A stretch of DNA of 64,000 nucleotides from Aquimarina amphilecti (GTDB lineage Bacteria; Bacteroidota; Bacteroidia; Flavobacteriales; Flavobacteriaceae), in assembly GCF_900109375.1 (NCBI RefSeq), contig NZ_FOAB01000007.1, positions 310,001 through 374,000 on the forward strand, read 5' to 3'. A model generated the notes under the pieces. The model searched no databases and was not told where the DNA came from. It was given only the letters and a program-made list of their open reading frames with translations. The position numbers were made by a program, and so were the translations under genes. Below, piece by piece: positions 53,835 through 63,242 of the stretch (its first letter is position 1; each line of letters begins with the position of its first letter).

Positions 53835-56800
53835 TTATAATATTACGAGTTTTTCAAATTTCTCAACCCGTTGATTTGTTAACGTTGATTTTACAGATAT
53901 CTTATATACATATACTCCTTTTCCTAATTTATCCCCAAAATCATCTCTTCCGTTCCATTGAATATCTTCTCTGTAGCTTGTTTTTCCGGATAAGGTCTGG
54001 TTGTTAGTCCAGATCACTTTTCCCGAAACAGTAAACACCTGAATCTGAACTTCTAAAACATCATTAATAGCGCTAGAATGCTCAAACCAAAATTCTGTAT
54101 GACTTATAAATGGATTTGGGTAATTAAGAACATTATTAAGTGTAAAACCCGAAGCATCAGCCACTACAAATTGAATTTCTTGAGTAGAAGAATTATTATA
54201 AACATCCCACCCCTTAAATGTTAGTGTATGCAATCCTGGTTCTAAATCTCTAAATTTAAAATTAACAATTCCTTTTGTAAAATCATCAATTTCTGTTTCA
54301 TAAAAATCATTAAGAATAAATGGATTTGATTCGTCACCATCTAATATAGCAGAAATATCGTGACCAATACCGCTTGCTGTATTTATCCCATTATCATCCT
54401 GCAATATTGCAATAAGGATTGGAGAATCATTAGTTACTCCTCCAGAAACAAAACTCTCATCATTCATAAATAACTGAATCTGCGGTCCCACATTGTCTTC
54501 AGGTGCATTTTCATTTAGCCCACCCACTAAAATTGTCTGATCAACTCCAGTTTGGTTTTCTAACACTCCATTTCTAGAAGCATAAAAACTTACTCTTCCT
54601 GTATCCACAGGAATCCCAATGTCTCTAGGAACTATAAACTCAAAATCAAAAAGACCATTCGTAACTGAGGCTTTCCCTCTGAATATAATTTCTCCTAACG
54701 TTTCATAATTTAATTTAATTATTTCACCTGCACTGTTTCGAACATTATCATTAGCGAGCGTAACTCTATCTATTTCTTTATCATATATTGTAGTAGATAA
54801 TACTCCATTGTAATCAGACAACAAAGCTCCAGATTCATTTACTACTTCTCCCGAAATTTTTATTCTACTTAACGCTTTAAGTGTATCTACTTCTTGAGTT
54901 ATAGGAACATCATTAATAGTAGTCAACCGAACGTTTGGTTGTGGAATAGCCATTTTCATTGCAGGATCTCCGAAAAAGAAAACTACTCGTCTACTATTCG
55001 TAGTATAAGAATTTTTTAATTGTCTTACAGCTTCCGCTATCGTGGGATACTCAGAACTATCTGGAAACAAAAATCCTGACAACCTATCATTTACCGAAAT
55101 CCCGAATGTCACAATCACATCCCTCGTAGTACTAATTAACCCAACAGCACCTCCATTTGTATTCCAATAAGTCAACTCTCCTGCAGAATCTCGGCAAGGA
55201 TTATCAAACTTAGTAAACTCGCAAGTAACAGTAATAAAAACCGGATATTTATTCGTATTTACCAATTCGCTAGCATCTGATTTATTAAATATAAACTCTT
55301 TTGCTAATCCATCTTCTCCTCCATGCCCAAAATAATCAATAGCAACAGCTCCTTTTTCTATTGCATTAGAAATAGCTTCATTTACTTTCGGATATCTACT
55401 TCCTGAAGCAGAAGATTCTTGTTCAAAAGCATCTGCATATATTTTAGTTAGATTTAGATAGGGTTTTCTTTGAACTAGATCATCACCAAGCTCATCTAAA
55501 TTTCTCTGAATAGTTTCTTCCCAGTCGACATCAACATCATCAGCTATTAACAATACAGAATTTCTCCACCTACCAAAAGATTGTTCTTTATTATAATCAA
55601 TAATTTTAGTAACCATAGCATCGGCTAATTGAGGTGTATCTGCTAATACTCTACCAACTGCAATATCTAATTGATCACTAGACAACATCTGTCCTTCTGT
55701 AGGATCCATGGATCCAAAAAAATCGTCTGTCGCAAATGAACTCACTAGTGAAAAACTACTTAAACTCTGAAAAGTTGGAACTATATTACTATCCGCACAA
55801 TTCTCTCGTAACAATAAACTTTTATAATCAACGGATGCATCTCCAAAAAGACATAAATACTTTAATCGTTCATTTGGATCTGAAGCATTATCATAGACAT
55901 ATTTAACTAAGTTTCTTATTGCTGCTATATCTTGTTTACCACTTCCGAATTCATGATAGATTTCATCAAGTGTTATTACCTTTACATTATAGTCATTTAA
56001 CGCTATATGATGATCAGCCAACCTATTTGCTGACTGCAACAATGCATTATTTGAAATTATCAAATAATCAACATCCGCAAACTGTCCTTGACTATTAAGA
56101 AATATATTTCCTTTTATATCTTGATTATTAACTCTTGCTGTTTGATCTGATAGTGGATCAAAATAGTTTGTTGGCACTATAGCTATATATCGGCGTGTTT
56201 CGCCCATTGTCGCCTTAAAATTCAACGTAGATGCTCCAGTTTGATTATCAATACTACTTATTAACTCAGGATTTGTTACATCCCATACTTGAGATATATT
56301 AGAAGCATTGGAAATATTATACTGTCCAATTCCGGTAAGTGTCGGGGCTTCTTCGTAAAAAAACGGCATTTGAGAATTCGTTCCTGTTAATGCTCTTTTA
56401 GCTTCAAGACTTATAAAATCAAGATATCCTATCGCAGAAGGGTTACCATTATTATTATAATTTAAACCAACCGTAACTTGATCAGAACTAGAAGTAACGT
56501 CTTGAGTAACATTCCTAGGAGATCCTAAGGACGTACCAGAAATTTGCCCAAAACTTAAGATACCAACCTGACCTCCATTGACTGTTATATTCATACTAGA
56601 CACAGAACTAGAAGTAGCCGCTCCATAAACCTTCAATTCTATAGGTTCTGAAGTAATTAAATTAGGAAAACTAAAATCATAACTTCTATTATTCTGAACA
56701 TCAAAACGATCTCCAAACCAACGTCTACCAACTTTTACTATATTATATTCATCTACTTCATAAAATTGATAATCCGTAAATGAATTAATTTGAACATCTG

Positions 56801-57671
56801 CTATTGCTGTAGGTTCATTATAATTAGATACTTTCCTACTATTAGCACCCCCAGATGTAACATAATAATATGATTTATCGGCATACAAATTTAGATTTGT
56901 TATATTCTCTTCGCTATACCCTTCAGTATTTTCTCCATAAAACAGAATATAATCATCCCCAGAAAAATTACCATCTTCTCCACCAACTATTTGTATTGCA
57001 TTTTCTCTTAGATCAAATTCGGTATTCTCTTCATTAAGTAGTGGTAACATTCTTCCTCCATTACCATAGATTTTTATTGTATTTGGATTAACCGAAGAAA
57101 CATCCATACCTAAACTGCTCAAAAAAGCTGGAGTCACCTTAAAAATTCCTGTTTTATCCACATAAAATCGAAACCAATCCCCAGTTGCCAAAACAGAATT
57201 ACTTATTGGTGCTCTTTTAAAGCTTGCTTTATTTGTTGTCGTCTGATAAATTATATCGAAAGAAACAACTTTCTTAAATGTATTACCACTTTTAACAATT
57301 GGTAAAAGACTCATAAAACCAGTTTTCTTATTTCTGGCTTTTATAGACCTTATATTGTATGTAAGCTCTTTCGGTATTAAATTAATTCTAAGATCTTTTA
57401 AATCTGTTCTAGATATATTCTGATAAACAACATTTTCGATTCTTGCTGTTCGCGAATTAATTTCTGCTGATTCTTCCCATTGAGTAGTATATCTAACTCC
57501 AATATCGTCTTGATACTCAAAATTTTTATCATCAAATCCAGGAACTGTAAATGAAGTACTAGAAGTATTCATCTCGATATTTTTCCAAACAATATCCACA
57601 TGTACTGTCCGCTGCGCCGAAATAAATGCAGAAATAAATAAGGTGCAAAAAAATATAATTTTCTTCATCAT
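53835..57671 (-). CDS. porU: Type IX secretion C-terminal signal peptidase PorU
   Basis: About 1278 residues (start Met 57671, or the next Met at 57668; the open frame extends to 57728). Signal peptide IIFFCTLFISAFISAQ. The gingipain-like C25 peptidase domain carries His783 (FGHGGEDG) and Cys817 (TCEFTKFD). PorU removes the C-terminal signal of exported proteins and attaches them to the surface. The C-terminus has its own T9SS-type domain (LNYPNPF, then FlgD-like GRDDFGDKLGKGVYVYKI). It processes cargo such as the PL6 enzyme at the left end. Followed by porV. Confidence 0.95.
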   Translation of the reverse strand: MMKKIIFFCTLFISAFISAQRTVHVDIVWKNIEMNTSSTSFTVPGFDDKNFEYQDDIGVRYTTQWEESAEINSRTARIENVVYQNISRTDLKDLRINLIPKELTYNIRSIKARNKKTGFMSLLPIVKSGNTFKKVVSFDIIYQTTTNKASFKRAPISNSVLATGDWFRFYVDKTGIFKVTPAFLSSLGMDVSSVNPNTIKIYGNGGRMLPLLNEENTEFDLRENAIQIVGGEDGNFSGDDYILFYGENTEGYSEENITNLNLYADKSYYYVTSGGANSRKVSNYNEPTAIADVQINSFTDYQFYEVDEYNIVKVGRRWFGDRFDVQNNRSYDFSFPNLITSEPIELKVYGAATSSSVSSMNITVNGGQVGILSFGQISGTSLGSPRNVTQDVTSSSDQVTVGLNYNNNGNPSAIGYLDFISLEAKRALTGTNSQMPFFYEEAPTLTGIGQYNISNASNISQVWDVTNPELISSIDNQTGASTLNFKATMGETRRYIAIVPTNYFDPLSDQTARVNNQDIKGNIFLNSQGQFADVDYLIISNNALLQSANRLADHHIALNDYNVKVITLDEIYHEFGSGKQDIAAIRNLVKYVYDNASDPNERLKYLCLFGDASVDYKSLLLRENCADSNIVPTFQSLSSFSLVSSFATDDFFGSMDPTEGQMLSSDQLDIAVGRVLADTPQLADAMVTKIIDYNKEQSFGRWRNSVLLIADDVDVDWEETIQRNLDELGDDLVQRKPYLNLTKIYADAFEQESSASGSRYPKVNEAISNAIEKGAVAIDYFGHGGEDGLAKEFIFNKSDASELVNTNKYPVFITVTCEFTKFDNPCRDSAGELTYWNTNGGAVGLISTTRDVIVTFGISVNDRLSGFLFPDSSEYPTIAEAVRQLKNSYTTNSRRVVFFFGDPAMKMAIPQPNVRLTTINDVPITQEVDTLKALSRIKISGEVVNESGALLSDYNGVLSTTIYDKEIDRVTLANDNVRNSAGEIIKLNYETLGEIIFRGKASVTNGLFDFEFIVPRDIGIPVDTGRVSFYASRNGVLENQTGVDQTILVGGLNENAPEDNVGPQIQLFMNDESFVSGGVTNDSPILIAILQDDNGINTASGIGHDISAILDGDESNPFILNDFYETEIDDFTKGIVNFKFRDLEPGLHTLTFKGWDVYNNSSTQEIQFVVADASGFTLNNVLNYPNPFISHTEFWFEHSSAINDVLEVQIQVFTVSGKVIWTNNQTLSGKTSYREDIQWNGRDDFGDKLGKGVYVYKISVKSTLTNQRVEKFEKLVIL

Positions 57672-57884
57672 AGCGTATAACGGGTTTAACACAGTTTTAG
57701 TGTTTCCCAAATTATGGTTTTTCTTCAAAAATAATAATAAACACTAAAATATTACGTTAAACCAAAGTCAATCGTAAAAACATATTTTTTTCGCGATTTG
57801 ATATTATTTTAAAAATATTAGGGTAAATTTAACGTTAATTATTATATTGCAAGCCCTAATTTCTACTTTAACGAACTTAAAATT

Positions 57885-59558
57885 ATGAAAAACGCGTTAG
57901 TTTTTAAGTCGCTAATGGTACTTACCATTAGTATCTTACTGTTCAGCTGTAACAAAACAGATTATGGCAACAGTTCTAGAGCCACTGGCTGGAAATACAA
58001 CTCCAAAGATGGTGGTTTCCAAGTAAACACTAATTATAAAGAACAAGAAACAGGTCCAGGATTAGTTTTTGTCGAAGGAGGAACCTTCACGATGGGACGA
58101 GTTCAGGATGATGTGATGCATGATTGGAACAACACTCCAACACAACAACATGTACAATCTTTTTACATGGATGAAACGGAGGTTACCAATGTTATGTATT
58201 TAGAATATCTTGATTGGTTAAAAGGTGTATACCCTCCTACCGAACCAAAATATAAAAACATATATCACGGAGCACTACCTGACACATTAGTTTGGAGAAA
58301 CCGTTTAGGTTTTAACGAAATGATGACAAATAATTATCTACGTCACCCAGCATATGCAAACTACCCTGTAGTTGGTGTTAACTGGATTCAGGCTGTAGAA
58401 TTCAGTAAATGGAGAACTGATCGTGTTAATGAGAGAATTCTTGAAGAAGAAAGAGTAATTAAAGAAAATGCTCCTTTTGAAGATGTTTCTGCAGAAAGCA
58501 CATTTAACACCGACACATACTTGAATGCACCATCTCAAACATATGGTGGAAATGATGAAGCTACAAGAGGTGGTAAAAAATCAGAAGATTACGAAAAAAG
58601 AAATGACTCTACTGGTCTATACATCCAACGTAAAGATGGATTACTTTTACCTAAGTACAGACTACCAACAGAAGCTGAGTGGGAATATGCTGCTTTAGGA
58701 TTAGTAGAATTAAGAAGTTATAATATCTATAGAGGTAGAAAAAAATATCCTTGGGATGGTCAATACACACGTTCTGGAAAAAGAAGAACTCGTGGAGATC
58801 AATTGGCTAACTTTAAGCAAGGAGATGGTGATTACGGTGGTATTGCTGGATGGAGTGATGATGGCGCGGATATTACAGCTCCTGTAGCTTCTTATGATCC
58901 TAATGATTACGGTCTTTATGATATGGCTGGTAACGTTGCAGAATGGGTAGCAGATGTATATAGACCAATTGTTGATGATGAGTACAATGACTTCAACTAT
59001 TATAGAGGTAATGTTTATACCAAAAATGCAATCAACCCTGATGGAACTGTTAAGATTGTAACTACTGACTCTATTATTTATGACACTTTAAGTAATGGTA
59101 AAATTGTAGCTAGAGTATTACCAGGTGGTATATTACAAACTCCTGTTGATGAAAATGAAACATACTTAAGAACTAATTTTACAAAAAGTGACAACCGTAA
59201 CTTTAGAGATGGAGACAAAAGTTCTTCTAGATACTATGAAGGGTTCCAAGATGAGAACACTCCTAACAGAAGAATGTACAACTCTCCGATCCATAGTGTT
59301 GAACCAAGTGCTGCTGATAGCACTAAATTAGACAGAAGATACGATGAGTCTAGTAAGAGAACTACAATTGTTAGTGAAGAAGTAAGAGTTTACAAAGGTG
59401 GTTCTTGGAAAGATAGAGCATACTGGCTAGATCCTGCACAGAGAAGATTCTTCCCTCAGGATATGGCAACCGATTATATAGGATTTAGAAATGCTATGTC
59501 ACGTGTAGGTGAAAAAGCCAAAAACAAAAAAACACCAAAACATAGAGCACCTAGATAA
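57885..59558 (+). CDS. gldJ: Gliding motility lipoprotein GldJ
   Basis: 557 residues. Lipoprotein signal ending LLFSC. Central FGE-sulfatase fold: FVEGGTFTMGRV, FYMDETEVTNVMYLEYLDWLK, YPVVGVNWIQAVEFSKWRT, RLPTEAEWEYAALG, GNVAEWVADVYR. GldJ is needed for gliding and for T9SS stability. Divergent from porU; the 156-base gap holds both promoters. A strong terminator follows. Confidence 0.95.
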   Translation: MKNALVFKSLMVLTISILLFSCNKTDYGNSSRATGWKYNSKDGGFQVNTNYKEQETGPGLVFVEGGTFTMGRVQDDVMHDWNNTPTQQHVQSFYMDETEVTNVMYLEYLDWLKGVYPPTEPKYKNIYHGALPDTLVWRNRLGFNEMMTNNYLRHPAYANYPVVGVNWIQAVEFSKWRTDRVNERILEEERVIKENAPFEDVSAESTFNTDTYLNAPSQTYGGNDEATRGGKKSEDYEKRNDSTGLYIQRKDGLLLPKYRLPTEAEWEYAALGLVELRSYNIYRGRKKYPWDGQYTRSGKRRTRGDQLANFKQGDGDYGGIAGWSDDGADITAPVASYDPNDYGLYDMAGNVAEWVADVYRPIVDDEYNDFNYYRGNVYTKNAINPDGTVKIVTTDSIIYDTLSNGKIVARVLPGGILQTPVDENETYLRTNFTKSDNRNFRDGDKSSSRYYEGFQDENTPNRRMYNSPIHSVEPSAADSTKLDRRYDESSKRTTIVSEEVRVYKGGSWKDRAYWLDPAQRRFFPQDMATDYIGFRNAMSRVGEKAKNKKTPKHRAPR

Positions 59559-59586
59559 AACAAAACTTATCAGTTCGTTATAAAAC

Positions 59587-59615
59587 AAAGCCCTGTCCAT
59601 TAGTACAGGGCTTTT
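59587..59615 (+). terminator. Intrinsic terminator of gldJ
   Basis: Perfect 10-base arms AAAGCCCTGT / ACAGGGCTTT with an 8-base loop and a T-run, 28 bases after the stop. Confidence 0.9.
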
Positions 59616-59632
59616 TAATACACCTATAATAC

Positions 59633-60913
59633 ATGGATATCACTGACCTACATAAATTATTTTTAAAAAGTAATGGTATTTGTACAGACACTAGGAAAAT
59701 CAAAAACAATAATCTGTTTTTTGCCCTAAAAGGAGATAACTTTAATGGTAATACCTATGCTAAACAAGCAATTGAAAAAGGTGCATTATACGCTATAATT
59801 GACGATGAAAAGTTTGCCGTTTCAGAACAATATATTCTGGTAAACGACACTCTTAAAACATTACAAAACCTTGCCAAACATCATAGAGAATATTTAAATA
59901 TACCAATTATAGCCCTTACAGGCAGTAATGGAAAAACCACAACCAAAGAGTTAATCAACTGCGTTCTATCTTCCAGTTACCAAACAACCGCAACTTCAGG
60001 AAATCTAAATAATCATATCGGCGTTCCATTAACGCTATTATCGATGAATAAGAATACTGAAATTGGAATTGTAGAAATGGGAGCAAATCATCAAAAAGAA
60101 ATTGAATTCTTATGTAAGATAGCTTGCCCAGATTTCGGGTATATAACAAATATTGGAAAAGCACACCTTGAGGGGTTCGGAAGCTTAGAAGGTGTATTAA
60201 AAGGAAAAACCGAGCTTTATCGACATCTAAAAAAACACAACAAACTTATTTTTCTCAACACAGAAGACACCAAACTTTCTAAAGCTGCAGAAGGAATTAA
60301 AACATACACATTTTCACAAACGCAAGAAAGCGATATAACAATCCAGCTAAAAGATGTTAACCCTATGGTTAGTGTGCTGTTAGAGAATAAGGACATTCAT
60401 AGTCATTTAATAGGATCTTATAATTTCACAAATATTTCGGCAGCTATCGCTATTGGCTTTTATTTTAAAATCAATACTGAAAAAATTAAAACCGCTATTG
60501 AATCTTACATCCCCTCTAACAATAGATCCCAAATAATTCAGAAAAAAGAATCAACAATTATACTAGATGCTTACAACGCAAATCCTTCAAGTATGAGCGT
60601 TGCAATAGACAACTTCCATAGTTTAGATTACAAAAATAAAACTGTATTTCTTGGTGATATGTTTGAATTAGGAGATACCGCTTCAGACGAGCATCAAAAA
60701 ATTGCAGAAAAGACGATCCAAACATCTTTTAACACTATTTATTTAATTGGTCATAATTTTTTCGAAACCTCCATAACAGATCCACGTATAATAAAATATC
60801 GATCTTTTGAAGCTCTAAAAGAAAATGAACCTTTCTCCAATATCAAAGATGCAATTCTAATCAAAGGTTCCCGTGGAATGAAACTAGAACGTATTTTAGA
60901 CCTAATTAAATAG
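59633..60913 (+). CDS. murF: UDP-N-acetylmuramoyl-tripeptide--D-alanyl-D-alanine ligase
   Basis: 426 residues, Mur ligase fold: N-terminal UDP-binding region ending before the ATP loop GSNGKTTTKELI, central GIVEMGANHQKEIEFLC and NIGKAHLEGFGS, and C-terminal LDAYNANPSSMSVAI, ILIKGSRGMKLE. Adds D-Ala-D-Ala to the peptidoglycan precursor. Begins 18 bases after the gldJ terminator. Confidence 0.95.
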   Translation: MDITDLHKLFLKSNGICTDTRKIKNNNLFFALKGDNFNGNTYAKQAIEKGALYAIIDDEKFAVSEQYILVNDTLKTLQNLAKHHREYLNIPIIALTGSNGKTTTKELINCVLSSSYQTTATSGNLNNHIGVPLTLLSMNKNTEIGIVEMGANHQKEIEFLCKIACPDFGYITNIGKAHLEGFGSLEGVLKGKTELYRHLKKHNKLIFLNTEDTKLSKAAEGIKTYTFSQTQESDITIQLKDVNPMVSVLLENKDIHSHLIGSYNFTNISAAIAIGFYFKINTEKIKTAIESYIPSNNRSQIIQKKESTIILDAYNANPSSMSVAIDNFHSLDYKNKTVFLGDMFELGDTASDEHQKIAEKTIQTSFNTIYLIGHNFFETSITDPRIIKYRSFEALKENEPFSNIKDAILIKGSRGMKLERILDLIK

Positions 60914-60928
60914 GAAAGCAAAGCCTTA

Positions 60929-62005
60929 TCACTTACTATCTATATAATTCTCAAGATTATCTAGGGATTCTTTTATAGATTTTCGGAATGATCTCTTCAT
61001 TACAAAATGTAACATAATTTTTTTGAAAATTGATTTAGCCTCAGGATACAATTCCATAATCAATCTGCAAGAACCATCAGAAACAGGAATAAGTACATAA
61101 AACTGATACATACCATCAATAACAGGAATATCAGTCGTATGTTCGCCATATATCAGCCTATTTGATTCTACCGCTTTTGTTACCGTTGTGAAATTTAATC
61201 GTTTCCCATCTATCACACACACATGTTCTGTTCCTAAACGAGTTACTTCATCCGGATTGTATTCAAATTCATTAACTCCATTTACCCAGTGATGACGATA
61301 ACTATAATTTGTAATGTACTCTAACAACTCCTGAGCAGAAACATTATACTCTTTTTGAATGACCAATACTGGAGGTTTATCAAAATGCACTTCATAGGGA
61401 GTTTCATAAGAAGTAAGTTTTAAATTTTTCTTATCTATTTCAGAAAACAAGTATTTAATACTTTTCCCATCGTAAACATCTTCATATTTCGAAAAATTAA
61501 ATAATTGACTTTTATAATCATCAGAAATCCCAATTACTTCAGACAAATCCTCACTTAATAGAGCATAATTATTACTAGAAATTGAATTCTTAAGCAATCT
61601 ATGTGCTTCTATCACAATCTGTCCGAAGGGCTTTCGTTTACCCTGAACAGTAATGAATTGCAATTCTCCAGAATGAGCGATAATTTTCAGTTGAAGATCA
61701 GGTGCTGTCGCACACGCATTACAAGGACAGACTCTATTTTTCTCTAACAATTTAAGATGACTATAAAAAGTCGTAAACATTGTTTCTATCTGAGCCAGCA
61801 ACTTTTCTTGAGAAAGAACTACTCCTTCTTTATAAAAAAACAACGCATCTCCCTCCACCTCTGCTAACCTTAGACCCTGAGTATTGGCTTTAATCAAAAT
61901 TTCCAATAACTCCGAAATCACATGCTGACTGTGCTCTATTTCTGTATTTTGAACAAATTTTGTGTATCCAGATATATCTGGTATAAATAATAGAGATGCA
62001 GACAT
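60929..62005 (-). CDS. DUF2652 cyclase-like / SRPBCC fusion protein
   Basis: 358 residues from Met 62005 (frame runs to 62044). Residues 1-180 resemble class III nucleotidyl cyclases (DUF2652): Asp10 in FIPDISGYTKF and Asp53 in EVEGDALFFY sit where the metal Asps are expected. A CxCxxC cluster (Cys93, Cys95, Cys98) is inserted. The second half (about 205-358) is an SRPBCC/polyketide-cyclase-like ligand domain (KPPVLVIQKEYNVSAQELLEYI...). Enzymatic activity is unproven; a sensor or lipid-binding role is possible. Convergent with murF. Confidence 0.75.
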   Translation of the reverse strand: MSASLLFIPDISGYTKFVQNTEIEHSQHVISELLEILIKANTQGLRLAEVEGDALFFYKEGVVLSQEKLLAQIETMFTTFYSHLKLLEKNRVCPCNACATAPDLQLKIIAHSGELQFITVQGKRKPFGQIVIEAHRLLKNSISSNNYALLSEDLSEVIGISDDYKSQLFNFSKYEDVYDGKSIKYLFSEIDKKNLKLTSYETPYEVHFDKPPVLVIQKEYNVSAQELLEYITNYSYRHHWVNGVNEFEYNPDEVTRLGTEHVCVIDGKRLNFTTVTKAVESNRLIYGEHTTDIPVIDGMYQFYVLIPVSDGSCRLIMELYPEAKSIFKKIMLHFVMKRSFRKSIKESLDNLENYIDSK

Positions 62006-62142
62006 TAAGCAAGGTTTTACGCTAGTGAATACTAAATCTAGCAATTTCCATCCAACACGTAGCAGTTTTATAAATTATTTAGGAAAATAAAACTTCGTAT
62101 AATATTCAACTGAATATCAAATACCTAAAAATAATCAACTCT

Positions 62143-62976
62143 TTATTTTAATTCTTTAGAATACACATGCACATCACTTTGTGGAAATGGTATCGAAATC
62201 CCATGTGATTCTAGACGTTTTTTAGCCTCTTCAATAGTATAAAAGTGAACTCCCCAAAAATCATCATTAAGAGCCCAAAAACGTAAAGATAACGTCACAG
62301 CACTATCTCCTAGTTCAGAAACATATATCTCGGGAGCCGGATCTTTAATGACCTTATCCTGACCATTAATCAGATCCAATATAATCTCTTTAGCTTCTTT
62401 GATATTACTATCATAAGAAATCCCTATCTCTATTTTACCTCTTCTCTGATCTTCTGCAGAGTAATTAATAATATTACCATTGGATATCTTACCATTTGGA
62501 ATTACCGCCAATTGATTACCAAAAGTATTCAACTTGGTAGTGAAAATTGAAATTTCCTTTACTGTTCCAGAGATACCTTGCGCTTCAATATAGTCTCCTA
62601 TTTTAAAAGGTTTAAAAAACAAAATCAAAACTCCACCTGCAAAATTTGACAACGATCCCTGCAATGCTAAACCAATAGCTAATCCAGCCGCTCCAAGTAT
62701 CGCAACAAGAGAAGAAGTCTGAACACCCAATTGAGTAACAACCAACACAACAAGTAAAATTTTAAGACCTATATTTATTAGATCATATAAAAACTTTTCT
62801 AATGTTTCATCATAATCTTTCTTTTGAAAGAACTTACGAAGTGCTTTACTAAATATATTAATAACCCATATACCTACAAGAAATATAATTATTGCCGATA
62901 CTAACCCTGGTAAAAAATCCCAAATCCAAGTTACAAATTGATCCCAATTTTCCTTTGTAAGTCCTAACTTTTCCAT
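62143..62976 (-). CDS. MscS-family mechanosensitive ion channel
   Basis: 277 residues with three membrane helices: GLVSAIIIFLVGIWVINIF, LLVVLVVTQLGVQTSSLVAILGAAGLAIGLALQGSLSNFAGGVLI with the pore-lining TM3 Gly/Ala pattern, and a cytoplasmic beta domain. Releases solutes under hypo-osmotic shock. Single gene. Confidence 0.92.
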   Translation of the reverse strand: MEKLGLTKENWDQFVTWIWDFLPGLVSAIIIFLVGIWVINIFSKALRKFFQKKDYDETLEKFLYDLINIGLKILLVVLVVTQLGVQTSSLVAILGAAGLAIGLALQGSLSNFAGGVLILFFKPFKIGDYIEAQGISGTVKEISIFTTKLNTFGNQLAVIPNGKISNGNIINYSAEDQRRGKIEIGISYDSNIKEAKEIILDLINGQDKVIKDPAPEIYVSELGDSAVTLSLRFWALNDDFWGVHFYTIEEAKKRLESHGISIPFPQSDVHVYSKELK

Positions 62977-63046
62977 TTTATTTTAAAGTAATTTATTTCG
63001 ATTATTAAAAAATAATTCTTCTTTATAATAAGTCTATTATAAACAT

Positions 63047-63078
63047 AAAAAAATCCATTCAAATTTGAATGGATTTTT
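63047..63078 (-). terminator. Terminator after tRNA-Val
   Basis: 30-bp perfect palindrome (63049-63078) with long A/T ends; on the minus strand it begins 2 bases after the tRNA and ends in a T-run. Confidence 0.85.
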
Positions 63079-63079
63079 A

Positions 63080-63157
63080 TGGTGGGCAATGAGGGATTCG
63101 AACCCCCGACCCCCTCGGTGTAAACGAGGTGCTCTGAACCAACTGAGCTAATTGCCC
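63080..63157 (-). tRNA. tRNA-Val (anticodon TAC)
   Basis: Cloverleaf readable on the minus strand: acceptor GGGCAAT pairs with ATTGCCC, D-arm GCTC-AGTTGGTTC-AGAGC, anticodon stem CCTCG/CGAGG with loop TTTACAC giving anticodon TAC, T-arm GGGGGTTCGAATCCC. The CCA end is encoded (63080-63082). Anticodon at 63120-63122. Confidence 0.97.
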
Positions 63158-63242
63158 TCTATGTTTTCGCAACCATTATTCGTGATTGCGGATGCAAATA
63201 TAAGACAGTTTTACAGTCTACCAAAAGAATTTGAAAGAAAAA

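Noticed and set aside
63049..63078. Palindrome beside tRNA-Val as a possible integration site
   Set aside because: No integrase or direct repeat of the tRNA end is present, and the T-run marks it as the tRNA terminator.
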